Source of the DNA: Hypericum androsaemum
Lineage: Eukaryota; Streptophyta; Magnoliopsida; Malpighiales; Hypericaceae
Assembly (NCBI GenBank): GCA_963995505.1
Contig: OZ023182.1
Span: 2,805,001 to 2,869,000 of the forward strand
Direction: 5' to 3'
DNA length: 64,000 nt
The notes under the pieces are model-generated. The model worked only from the letters and a program-made list of their open reading frames with translations, made no database searches and was not told where the DNA came from. Positions 42,401-52,960 of this stretch are shown here, piece by piece; position 1 is the first letter of the stretch, and every line of letters begins with the position of its first letter. Position numbers and translations under genes: made by a program.

Positions 42401-43868
42401 GCTGATGCTGCCATTCTCGTCATAGATGCCATTACTGGTGCTTTTGAAGCTGGGATGGACGGTAACAAGGGGCAAACAAGGGAACATGCTCAGCTCATTA
42501 GGAGCTTTGGTGTTGAGCAGATTATAGTTGCTGTTAATAAAATGGATGGTGTTGGTTACTCTAAAGATCGATTTGACTCAATTAAAACACAACTTGGAAC
42601 ATTTTTACGTTCTTGTCGCTTTAGGGATTCCTCTATATCATGGATTCCTCTAAGTGTCATGGAAAATCAGAATCTGGTATCTGCTGCATCAGATCCTCGG
42701 TTATCCTCCTGGTGAGTTTATTTTTTAAGTTCTGATGGTCAAACATTTTTTGCTGCTCATCTTTATTCAGCACCCCATATGTTCCTGAGGTATTGGAGAG
42801 ATGAAACTGGGTCTACAGTCTACTCTAAAATGGGAAAAAGGTGAATTTCTTAATGGGAATAAAATACTCGGTGTTGTAGGTTTCAGGGACCTCATCTACT
42901 GGATGCTATTGATTCTATCCAACCTCCCTCAAGAGACTTCTCAAAACCTCTGCTTATGCCGATATGTGATGTTATCAGATCATCAATGGGGCAGGTGTCA
43001 GCTTCTGGCAAGTTGGAGGCTGGTGCTCTTCGGAGTGGATTGAAAGTAAGTGTTGTCTTTCCAGTTCAGATCAGCTTCTCTATACACGATATAGGTTTTG
43101 ATCATTGTTGTTGATTGTGCTTGGGCTTACGCACCGGAAATCTGATGCCATTGAAACATGTCTAAATCACTGCATGTCTTTATCAAGGTTCTACTCATGC
43201 CATCGGGAGACATAGGGACAGTGCGATCCCTTGAGCGTGATTCTAAGCCTTGCACCATTGCAAGGGCTGGAGACAGTGTTGCTGTTAGTCTTAGTGGCAT
43301 TGATGTAAACAATGTCCTGGCTGGAGGTGTCATTTGCCACCCTGACTTTCCGGTTGCTGTTGTCAAACGTTTAGAGTTGAAGGTGCTTGTCTTAGAACTC
43401 AAAATCCCGATTCTGGTTGGATCTCAGGTGTGCTCGCCCTCCTGCCCTGTTTCTGCCCCAGATTCTTTGTTGGCCTGCAAACAAACTAACCCTGCATGTA
43501 AATCAACAGTTAGAGTTTCACATACACCATGCCAAGGAGGCTGCAACAGTTGTAAAGATAGTGTCATTACTCGACCCAAAAACAGGCAAAGTAACAAAGA
43601 AGACGCCACGCTGCATTACCTCGAAGCAGAATGCGGTGATTGAGGTGCTTTCGGATAATCCATCTTTCAACTTCATTTATCAAAAAGAAAAGGGGGGACA
43701 CATCTAATCCTTTTTGCATGTGTTTGCAAACTTCAGGTGGTTCTGCAAGGACCGGTGTGCGTCGATGAGTTCTCTAACAGCAGAGCTCTCGGAAGGGCGT
43801 TTCTGAGAGCACTCGGCCGAACTATCGCTGTAGGTGTTGTGACCAAGGTAATCGACGACCAGGACTAA
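39460..43868 (+). CDS. HBS1: HBS1/SKI7-type translational GTPase with RanBP2 zinc finger
   Basis: Constitutive exons: 39460-39553, 39682-39837, 40608-40685, 41356-41484, 41599-41885, 42033-42143, 42224-42711, 42880-43045, 43188-43427, 43510-43644 and 43737-43868. They total 2016 bp (671 residues), all phases consistent. An optional exon lies at 40191-40406. The N-terminus is rich in Asp/Tyr, followed by a RanBP2-type zinc finger ([19 protein letters not shown]). A disordered linker holds [14 protein letters not shown]. The GTPase has G1 [10 protein letters not shown]2 [10 protein letters not shown]3 DSPGH and G4 NKMD, then eEF1A-like beta-barrel domains ending [18 protein letters not shown]1 works with Pelota/Dom34 to rescue stalled ribosomes in no-go and non-stop decay. 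The start is chosen because MPRK is family-typical. Confidence 0.93.
40191..40406 (+). CDS. Cassette exon of HBS1, probable SKI7-specific exon
   Basis: Inside the intron between HBS1 exons 2 and 3, an open stretch of 216 bp is flanked by CATGCAG on the left and GTGTGG on the right. Both borders are in the same phase as the neighbouring exons (phase 1), so inclusion or skipping keeps frame. It encodes [17 protein letters not shown] and, later, [11 protein letters not shown], which I recall from longer isoforms of plant HBS1-like proteins. Inclusion creates a junction reading FEIAPFRFD. In organisms with a single HBS1/SKI7 locus, such an exon supplies the exosome/Ski-binding part. Confidence 0.7.
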
Positions 43869-44222
43869 CCCAACTTCACAGGGAATGCACCAAGTAATCC
43901 CCAGGTTGGAATACATGGTGGAGTCGGATAAATTTTGAAGTAGCTTACGGAACCTGGGCACCTACATTGAGGAGGTATAATTCACAGATAATTTAATTTA
44001 TCTTCGAAATCCTTTTGGCATCTCCATGTTGTAAAGTAATTCGTTGGTTCTTTTATAAGTAGTTTCACCTTCATCGACTACGGTCAAATTTTGGCGCACC
44101 CAAGATTTTCTTGGTTCTCTATGCTCTTGGCCCTCCTCTCCTTGATTTTTTCGTCTATTTCGTGATATCATCGGCCAAAAGATTTTAAAACCCGAAGTGG
44201 AATAGGGAATAAGGAATTGGTT
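43869..44222. other. HBS1 3' region
   Basis: Probable 3' untranslated and intergenic sequence; no other feature seen. Confidence 0.4.
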
Positions 44223-44439
44223 CAAATATTAGGGGCCGGATTTGGTACGGGACTAATCCCGTACCGTGCGGGAGGGGCGGAATGTGAAAAGGGGGGACAC
44301 CCGTGCGTGTCATGTGTTGGGGGTGGTTTGGGGTGCGTAGGTTGTTTTTACTTGTATATTATATTAAAATAAATTAAACTAATATATTATTAAATTATTT
44401 ATTTAATTTTTTTAAATAAGTAGTAATTAATATTATTAA

Positions 44440-44895
44440 TATTAATATAACATGTTATGTCATTTTATCATAATCAAACAAGTCATTTATCATACTCGGA
44501 TATATTATTAGTCATAGTTGGACATATTATTTTAATATAAATAGGTATGTCATTTAATTAATTAAATTATTTATTATAAATTTTATTAAATATTAACCAG
44601 GCATGTCATTCATACATAGTCGGGCATACCATTAGTCATAGTCGGACATGTCATTTTAACATAATTGGATATGCCATTTAGTTAATAATTTATTTATTTA
44701 TTAAATATTAACAGGGCATGCCAATTTATCGAACCTGGACATGCCATTTGACATAACCGAGCATGTTATTTCTTTTTATAACTAAAAAGGCATGTCATTT
44801 GACATGACGTGGCATGTCATATTTTTTATAACCAGACATATCATTTAACATAACTGGACATGTCATTTGACATAATCGAACATGTCATTTGATAA
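44440..44895. repeat. Degenerate minisatellite based on a CATGTCATTT motif
   Basis: Roughly fifteen degenerate units of about 25-35 bp built from (G/A)CATGTCATTT(A/G)ACATAA and variants, in AT-rich DNA. A similar ATGTCATAATGGCATG theme occurs in the MITE at 15629. Confidence 0.75.
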
Positions 44896-45245
44896 ACACT
44901 TTCCAGCCGTTTGTAACACGGTTGACTATTGACTTCAAACATATTTACACTCCGAATTTGGAAAAATCATACACTACAAAGTTGTAGATAAACGTCTCAG
45001 CTTCGCACAGCAATTTGAATCAACTCAATCGGACTCCGAAGTAAGAAGTTGTGGCACCTCACACATTCCAGCCGCTTGTAACTCGATCGACTATTGACTT
45101 CAAACGTATTTTCGTCATCCTTACACTATGAATTTGAAGAAGTCATAAAATATAAAGTTGTAGATATACGTCTCAGCTTCGCACAACAACTTGAATCAAC
45201 TCAATCAGACTCCGGAATAAGAAGTTGTGGCTCCCTAACCGAAAC
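44896..45245 (-). repeat. Two units of the ~175-bp repeat, inverted relative to the 4.2-kb array
   Basis: Reverse complements of the units at 4224-5125: CAACTTGAATCAACTCAAT, then GACTCCGGAATAAGAAGTTG, then GTGGCTCCC are shared. The two copies are about 170 bp apart and lie wholly within the MULE at 44232. Confidence 0.85.
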
Positions 45246-45571
45246 CTATAGACTGCTTCTCACCATTGAAAATCTCCCAATTTGGGATTAAGGCTGGGGG
45301 ATGGTTCCCGTCATGGAGCCGCTTGCGGCGTCATGCTCTCGCCGCCGTCATGCTCCACCGGCGTTGTCCTCCCCGTCGTGAGCTTGGAGGAGAAAGATGG
45401 AGAGAAAGTGAGAGATGTAAGTAAAAGACGAAAATTCCCTCGGATAATTAGTACCGTCAAATTTCTGACACGCGCCTAGTCATCAAGATCAATGGACCAT
45501 ATTAAATACCGTACCATACCGTACAGAATCCCCCTATTAGACTTCGTATCGAATCCGCTGCCCAAATGTTA

Positions 45572-46164
45572 AGAAATTTAGAGAAGTTCTTGAATTTAAA
45601 TGTAAAAGATACTATTGAAAAAATTAATTTCTATATAAAATCTGAAAGTATGTCACTCAGAATAAATAAAGGATTTACGGGAGACAAAAGATATACCGAA
45701 AAAATTGAAGGGGGTTAAGGGGTGTGGGACCAGAAATTGACATTCAATCGTCGTGGAGACATGAACAGTTTTACTGATATCACTTTTGGGAGTTGGTCCC
45801 GAAAGAGAAATGATCACCGCCTCAGGGTCAGAGAATCACAAGTCAAACTCGTGCTTGTTTTAAAAGCCCAAGTTTGGTTACTATATAATTATGATTTGGT
45901 ACCAATAATAATTTTATCGAGTGACAATAACATTTTATCACTTAGTATAGAATAATTAACATGATACGACTAAAAAATTGTTTCCCTTGCATGCGATATG
46001 GTTGAGATTGAATGGCAAAATAGAGGAGTATATTATTTGTTAGGATCTTCCTTTATAAGAGAGAGAGTGGACCTCATCGTCTCCTCCACCTATAAAATTG
46101 AACAATAAAGGCGTAAAAAAGGTAAGACTCAAAAAATAGGGATTAAACACTTGGATTGTAAAAG
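45572..46164. other. AT-rich intergenic DNA
   Basis: No gene or recognisable element seen. Confidence 0.45.
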
Positions 46165-46325
46165 TTATTTTTTTGGTTTAACTAATTGATATCTAATTTA
46201 TTAGGTTGACTAATCTAATTTCAAGCCGGGTAGGATCTTTAAAAGGTGACAAAACTCTCATAACAAGTACTGGTTAAACTTTTATAACTCTCTTACCAAT
46301 TGATCTAAGTATTTGTTGGTATAAA
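46165..46325 (-). mobile_element. SINE, family A, copy 3
   Basis: Minus-strand sequence opens ACTTAGATCAATTGGTAAGA and continues through TTTGTCACCTTTTAAAGAT and GATTAGTCAACC to an A run, matching copy 1 (10189-10400) along most of its length. The B-box region is partly deleted. Confidence 0.6.
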
Positions 46326-46688
46326 TTATTGAAAATAGATATTTAATGTCTTCGGTTATGAAATTGATGGGAAGTGATTTTTATTATTTGTTGGTATATT
46401 TGGAAAACTTTCAAAAGTGTTAACTTTATAAAAAGAAATTTTTAAAAAACGATAGTAACATATTTTCTTCAAAAACAAAGAGTTGTCCAATAATTCTACC
46501 CAATAGAAAAAGAGTTCTAAATAAACTGTTCCCCTAAAATATGCAGATGACCTGTTGAGTTTACCTTGTATTAGGTATTAACTTGTATATATTTTTTATA
46601 CTCTTGATAATCAAGCACCCATTGAATTCATCAATTCAATTTCAAGCGAGTAACATGAATATGTTATGATATCCCTTATACTTTTAAT

Positions 46689-47121
46689 CATGTTTTTCAA
46701 AATTGTGGTCGGACTAGTCAAATCGTGACTCAGGACATATTCTGGGTCATTTCCACCCAAACTCGGATGGTGATTTGACCGGTGATCAATCAGTTTGGCT
46801 GTTCATCAATATCATGGACTATATGTTCGATTGACTGTTCATCTGGTTGTACCCGATGATCCATATAAAAAACAAATAAAAATGATTTCTGAAGAATTAT
46901 TTTTATTTTTATTAGATAAAAATGATTAAGTATGATATTAATGTTTGTAAATTATAACTTTTACAATAAATTACATAGCCTATTTGAAATTTTTAATAAT
47001 TAATAATACTTTTTTATTTTAAAAATTTATGGTCCAACCAACAGCTTGACCGGTCAGTCCGGTTGATCCAAAAATGAAAAAAAATCCCGAATCAGCCACC
47101 GAATCGTTTGTTAAAACATTG
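46689..47121. mobile_element. hAT-type MITE, copy 2 of the ~440-bp family
   Basis: A perfect 8-bp duplication CTTTTAAT lies at 46681-46688 and 47122-47129. The ends (CATGTTTTTCAAAA and, inverted, CAATGTTTTAACAAA) are diverged. The right subterminal region has GACCGGTCAGTCCGG, the family hallmark. It lies ~690 bp upstream of the DUF1644 transcription start region. Confidence 0.8.
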
Positions 47122-47639
47122 CTTTTAATTCCTTGCACGTCGCCAATTTACCCGAAACAAACTGATCGAGTTAAAAAAAACCCCTCCTCTTCAGGGATTG
47201 GATTAAGTGGAGACAAGATTTATCTCTACTGAAATGAATCAAGATTTTGAACTTTCAGACACGATTTTTGATGACTGTCAGATCTGTATATACGATTTTT
47301 AATAAAATCTGATGATTCAAATAAAATTTTCTCTCTAAGAATAACTTTTGGTGGTTACGTTAGTGTGTGTCCCTTTGGGCTAGTGTCCCTACTCGTTGGG
47401 ATCGGACCAGAGGAGGAAGCAAAGAATAAAGAAAGAGTGGCTGGCTGCCCCTTGAACTCTTAGGTCAAGTCAACCCCTAATGGCAGGGGCAATTCAGTCA
47501 TTTCACTAAAAAGATTGCGTCCTCTACCTAAGTAGAGAGGGCAATTCCGTCATCCAGGCACGGGAAAATCGACGCTCCCTTTCCCAATTATTATTATTAT
47601 ATCACCCTCTTTTTGAAGAAACCCCCAAGTGACCAAGTC

Positions 47640-47937
47640 CCAGTACAATTTGGATCGCTTTCCACATGCTACTTCAACTACATCACAGCCACCATTAGAG
47701 AGAGAGAGAAGAGCAGAGAGGAAGAGAAGAGAAGAGAAGAGAAAGGGAAAGTTATATAGATAGATACATAGATATTGCCCCTTACCTACCTCAATCACTC
47801 ACAATTTGTTCACAGTGGGGGGGAGAGAGAGAGAGAATCATAAAGTCTCCACCTTTTTTCTGGGTTTTACCCTCTGGGTCCTTCCGTCTTCTGGGTCTCC
47901 GGTTTTATGTCCAAAGGCGGAATCTTTGTTATCGAAG
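47640..47937 (+). promoter_or_regulatory. DUF1644 gene core promoter and first (non-coding) exon
   Basis: GA-rich tracts (47697-47760 and 47818-47840) are typical of plant core promoters and leaders. The leader exon ends GAAG|GTGAGG at 47937/47938, and the leader intron runs to TTGCAG at 48538. No protein-coding exon precedes it. Confidence 0.5.
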
Positions 47938-48538
47938 GTGAGGAAAGTTGGTGTCTTTGTTTACCTCTCTGGCTGCTATTGGGTTATTTCTTTGGAGCGT
48001 TCAATAAATTTGGTCTCTTAATCTGTTAATTTTTAAAAGGCGGCTGAGAAAAAGAAGAAGGGGTTTAGACCCAGATGCCGGATCGTAAAGGTTGTTGATT
48101 GGTTTTTCTATCGATTGTGTTTTGATGTTTGGTTTAGTGAAGGGAACACTGTGAATCAGATTTTGATGATGGATTGGTCTAAGACTTGTGGGTTCTTTGA
48201 TTTTGCAAATTATGGATCAGTTTCTTACTGCATCCGTTTGATATTGCCCGTGGTGTTTGTACCGGAGACGATACACTCTTGTGCTTGTTGCATGTGAACA
48301 GGCTAGATGTTCCTGTCTGTTTTCTGATTTCCGCGGTGCTGAAGCGAGTGGCTTGGTAGTCGAACGAGTGGTGATTGTAATTGAGACGGAATGTATTTCT
48401 AACGTGCCTTCATTCGATAATAAGACGGTTGTTTCGATTGGCTGTGCTAATGTTGTGCATCGTGGATATGTTTCGATCTGGAGTTTTCTGCTGCTGGACG
48501 CTGTTTAACTCATGTTTTTCTGTTTTGTGTTGTTGCAG

Positions 48539-48589
48539 ATGTTTGAATGCCTCGTCTGGTCGAAGATTGCTGCCCTGCTGAGTGATTAA
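48539..48589 (+). CDS. Upstream ORF (16 codons) in the DUF1644 gene leader
   Basis: The second leader exon begins exactly with ATG and encodes MFECLVWSKIAALLSD before a TAA, 58 bp upstream of the main start at 48648. Its ATG is the first of the spliced leader after the intron. It could reduce or gate translation of the main frame. Some DUF1644 genes may be on published lists of conserved-peptide uORFs; this is from memory and not checked. Confidence 0.5.
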   Translation: MFECLVWSKIAALLSD

Positions 48590-48647
48590 GGAGCGGATTC
48601 TTGATCGTCCATGTGCTGGTAGTTTTGTGTTTCTTTCTTTTTTGGGG

Positions 48648-50133
48648 ATGGCGATTGGATTTTCTTATTTGAGTGGGGTTGAGGCAAGTGATATTGACCT
48701 GGAGGACATTCAGCTGAATACCAATTGGGAAGATGTGACTTGTCCTATATGCTTGGATTTCCCTCATAACAGTGTCCTGCTCCTGTGTTCGTCTCACGAC
48801 AGAGGGTGCAGGCCTTTTGTCTGTGATACCAATCATTTACACTCAAATTGTTTGGATCGGTTCAAAAGTGCAAGTGGCATGTCATCTCCTGCAGCATCTG
48901 ATTTGGTGAACAATCAGCCGAAAATGGTGGAGGATGACTCCAAGCTTGCTTGCCCCTTGTGTAGAGGTGAAGTGACGGGCTGGGTGGTTATTGATAAAGC
49001 CCGTTTACATCTGGATGAGAAGAGGCGGTGCTGCGATGAAGAACAATGTATGTTCACAGGAACATACTTGGAACTTCGTAATCATGCTCAGGTAGAACAT
49101 CCCCATGCTCATCCTTCCAAAATTGATCCAGCTCGTCTGCTTGATTGGGAGAATTTCCAGCAGTCATCAGAGATAATTGATGTGCTGAGCACTATACATT
49201 CTGAAGTCCCACGTGGCGTGGTTTTAGGAGATTATGTGATTGAGTATGGAGATGATGAGACCGCAGATGACTTCGAAGATTTTCATAGCGGTGAAGGTAA
49301 TTGGTGGACTTCCTGCATGTTATACAAGGTATTTGCTAACTTGAGAAATTCAAGAAGTAGGAGGAGGTCGAGAGTAGCCGATGCAAGAAGAGGAAGTCGT
49401 CATTCTAGTACTTCCAATTCTGACGAGGGTTCTGTAGCCTCCGTGGACTTCACTGACAACAGGCTAGATGAGATTGATGAGGAGTTTCCAAGTGCAAGTG
49501 GGCCCTCAAGGGGTAGCTCTCACAGGTCAGTGAAGCTGCTTTCCTTAGTTTTATCGAATAGTTATCGTTTCTCACTTAATTTTTTCTGATTTTACACGAA
49601 ATAATTCTGCCAGATTCATTTTGCTTAAATTGCTACTTCTGAAACTGTTAATCCTTGTGAAATACAAGAAGGCAGGTGAAAAATGCAAAATCCATTCTCT
49701 CAGGCATTTGGTATGATATGACAGAAGTCGTGTCCAACCATCCCGTCGAACATTGATCTCCATAGGTTGAGAAAAAAGGGTTAACTGTAGCGGATGAAGC
49801 ATTTTTTCCACTCTAGATTGCCACTTACAAGCGAGTGCACCCAATAATTAAGACGAGAAATATGATAATTTGAATCTGTTTAGCATGTTGGCCAATCGGC
49901 ACGTTTCTTATGGACCATGGCTTCGGAAGCAATGTTGTTCTGGATGTCATCCACGCGTTAGGACTGATCTCTTGCCTTAGTTGTATATTTGTTCTTGACA
50001 TCCTTCTTCCAACTAGCTGGTTGTATCATTTTGCTAGACCTTTTATCCGGTGGCTTTCCCTTTTAATATATTCTGGCTATTTCTGCATATCCACAGTTCT
50101 CGAAGACGTCGTTCGCGCTTTTACGACAATTAG
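48648..50133 (+). CDS. DUF1644 zinc-finger (RING-like) protein
   Basis: Two coding exons, 48648-49525 and 50097-50133, give 304 residues. The domain opens WEDVTCPICLDFPHNSVLLL and continues CSSHDRGCRPFVCDT, HSNCLDRF, ACPLCRGEVTGW, CCDEEQCMFTGTYLELRNHA and VEHPHAHPSKIDP. That is the full set of Cys/His ligands of the plant DUF1644 fold, which combines a RING-like and a C2H2-like part. It ends with VPRGVVLGDYVIEYGDD. The C-terminus is Ser/Arg-rich and closes SRRRRSRFYDN. Family members are linked to stress responses and are often annotated as putative E3 ligases; neither activity is shown here. No in-frame ATG lies upstream, so MAIGFSYLSG is the likely start. In my recall At4g31410, next to REIL1 and KAKU4, is its counterpart. 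Confidence 0.9.
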
Positions 50134-50139
50134 GCAAGC

Positions 50140-51084
50140 ACCAACCCCGGGCTCAGAACAGCCATCATCTTATCACTGTGTCAAGACACCAACTGCATCA
50201 ACTTCTAGTCATGAACTTTTGACTTTGGTGGTAACTGTCATGGTTCGACACAGCTCCCTCGATGAATGAAGTGGAGAATGGAAGCTTAGTGCTTAGAGTT
50301 TTAGCTAGGGGAAGCCTGTGCTAGACTTTGAAAACGTTCGGAACGTACAGTGGGATTGCTTCTGTATATATGCAATTTGACTTGTTCTTTGGAATTCTTT
50401 CATACTTTTTAGATTTTTTTTAATTTACAACACCTCGTATCCGGACACTCACCGAGCTGCTCTACTTTAGATTGCCATACAACCTTGTTATTCTAAGTCC
50501 ATCTTGGTGAGATCCTATTGCTAAACAATGATTTCTGATCGATCTCTCTCTCTCTCTCTCGGCCAATTCAATACATCTTTTAAGCCACTTGGTTGGAAGC
50601 TAATAATCGTCTTAATTACTGATTTGGAAAGGTGCAACTTTTTTCTAGTGTGCTGATTTAGCTGGTCCCCTTGAAGCTTATGTCTTAAATGGCATCTTCT
50701 CCGAATAAAGGTATATTCTTCAAGTGTGACATTGGCATCATATTGCTTGTCAAGATTTACCATCTACGTAAGCTATGTTACAGGAACAACAAATGTCCAT
50801 ACGACTTGTACCATCGGTCACGACACATGTATGACATCGTTGGAACTTTGGTTCTGGACACTCACTAACCGACTAATTCAATCCAAGTTTGAATATATTA
50901 TCAATTTAGGTTACTTATTCAGTTGGTTTTATCTCATCATTCGTTACGTCCCGACAGCTTTTAGTCCATGGAACTTCATGAGGAACAAACACGTTCAGTT
51001 AATGGACAACTGCAGTTCTGATCTTCCTAGACTACTTTCCAACCAGGGGAAGAGGCGTTCAGTTATATCCTGATTTTTACTCAT
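50140..51084. other. DUF1644 3' region and intergenic DNA
   Basis: 3' untranslated sequence to about 50430, then unremarkable DNA with a short (CT)n run near 50545. No gene supported. Confidence 0.45.
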
Positions 51085-52392
51085 TCCTTTTTTCCTGGAA
51101 AGATACGACAAATTGCCCTCAGCCTCTGGAATTTGCCGAAATTACTGTTTCAGCCCCTCCTGTTTCGAAATCGAAAGTTTGGCCCCCCCTAGTTTGCTTT
51201 TAGTGAACTCTAAGGCCCCTCGGTGATGTCATCATTCAATTTTTATTTTTTAATTAGGAAAATGACAGTTATATCTTTCAAAAAAAAAATTTACTTCGGA
51301 AGAAGACCGCCGACGTCGGGGCCGCCCTCGGCCCCTCAACAGGACCATCTTCGGAACGACGAGGGAGGAGAGAGGAAAGATGGAACGACGCACCATCTCC
51401 AAGTCGTCCTCGTCGTCATTCCAGGCATCTTCGTCGACGTTCAATTCAAGACCTTGCCGTCGATTCAAGTACCTTGCCGTCGATTCGTCGTCGATTCCAG
51501 TGCCTCACCGTCGATTCGCCGTGAGGTGGGACGGTGGCAGAGAAGGAGGGGAAGAAGGGGTGGAGCAAGGTGAAGCGAGGGCAGTGGGAGGCGGTGGTGG
51601 TGTCATTCAACGGGAGGGAGCGAGGCGGTGGCAGTGTCGTTCAACAGGAGGGAGCGAGGAGAGAGTGACGACGGAGCGTGGGTTTGAACATCCTTCCGAT
51701 CTGGAACATGATAAACAGTAGGTTCAAAACTCATCGAAGTCGTGTTTGGTGGCGGCCATCTTCGTCGGAGTCATGTTCGCTGGCGGCCATCTTCGTCAGA
51801 GGACGATGTTGGTCGGGGAACAAGATCATTTTTTGTCTTTTTTACTTTGGAAAAAGTACCATTTGAGTCTTGTGGATTACACCGATTTTGTGATATGATC
51901 CTGAGGTTTAGAAACGACTTTTTTGGTAGTTGTGGTTTCACCTTTTTTGCATCAGAGGCTCGGGAGCCTTCCCGAGAAAAAAATCAGCTCCGAACCTTGA
52001 AGCGACGTCGTCCGGTGCTAATGTGTCTCGCCACGTTGGAAAATTTATTCCGCTTGGAATGCTGACGTGTCATGAAATAAAATATCAATTTCAATCACTT
52101 AATTTTTATTTTTTTTAAACACCACTCCCCTCTTTTCCTTATCCTCCCTTCTCTCTCTCACCCTTTCATCTTCTTCCTCTCCCTCTCCCTCCCCCTTTCC
52201 CTCTCCCTCCCCATTCTAAAAACAACCATGGCCAAAATCAACGAACATAATCAAAAAACTAAAAAAATCTCACATATCCATAGCCAAAATCCATCATCTG
52301 TCTTCCCGAATTAACACACCATCCAGTTTGGTGACTTAAATCTAGAGAACAATTGAAGGACGGAGTGACGACTGAATCAACAAGAGATGAAC

Positions 52393-52500
52393 CTGCTTCT
52401 TGTTGTTCTCGTCGACGGCAAAGCGGGCAAGGGCGTCGGCCTCGAGGCTATTGGCGATTCCTCCACAGGGCTCGTGGACTCCTCCAGCACGGTGGCCATA
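52393..52500 (-). pseudogene. Captured phytocystatin exon fragment
   Basis: The minus strand reads GGVHEPCGGIANSLEADALA followed by RFAVDENNKK. This matches the N-terminal part of plant cysteine-protease inhibitors: the two-glycine trunk, then the plant-specific LARFAVDEHNKK helix motif. The fragment stops at the end of that helix. The inhibitory QxVxG loop and the PW loop are missing, so it is not a working inhibitor. Confidence 0.75.
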
Positions 52501-52689
52501 GTATCCATATGCTAAACCAAAACCAAATTCCATATCCATATCCAATTTTACCTCTAACTCCTTCATCATCCCTCCTGACCACCCGCCTCCTCAACCGCCA
52601 GCTCTCTCCCCCCACCCTCTCCCTCGCCCGCCGCATCTTTTCCCCTCTCCCACCCTCTCTCTCTCTCCCCTTCCCACCCACCACTAACA

Positions 52690-52960
52690 TGCCTTCTTCC
52701 AACTCGTCGACCACCAACTCCCTCCCAACTCGCCCACTCGGCCGAGTCCGACTTGCTCGGCCTCTTCCAACACAACCCCTCCTCCCCGACCAGTCGTTCA
52801 TGTTCGACGTCCCGGATCTACCTGTCTTCTCTTCGTGGGTTAGCCCGGGATCTCGAGGAGTTGGGGCTGGACGTGGTTGATATAGTTTCGAAACAGGTTA
52901 GATTCGAGAACCCGTATGTGGTCGGGTTGGAGTACCAGGTCCGGAGCATGAAGTACGGAT
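52690..52960 (+). pseudogene. Second captured coding-like fragment, family not recognised
   Basis: A plus-strand frame reads SESDLLGLFQHNPSSP, then SSLRGLARDLEELGLDVVDI and SKQVRFENPYVVGLEYQ. Codon use is GC-rich and host-gene-like, opposite in orientation to the cystatin fragment. There is no start codon or domain that I can name. Confidence 0.4.

Larger units (their letters stand above)
44232..45562. mobile_element. MULE-type element, 1.33 kb, carrying satellite-like DNA
   Basis: Nine-base flanks CAAATATTA (44223-44231) and CAAATGTTA (45563-45571) differ at one position. Inverted ends share GGATTYGRTACGRRA followed by CTAAT. The interior holds a short-period minisatellite (44440-44895), two units of the ~175-bp repeat (44896-45245) and a GC-rich stretch (45290-45420) with no recognisable product. 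No transposase. Confidence 0.8.

Noticed and set aside
45094..45479. Overlapping open frames at 45.1-45.5 kb as genes
   Set aside because: They run through the ~175-bp repeat and the GC-rich MULE interior and match no family.
49910..50269. 119-codon open frame in the DUF1644 3' part as a separate membrane protein
   Set aside because: It overlaps the intron and the final exon (50097-50133) of the DUF1644 gene, and has no recognisable domain.
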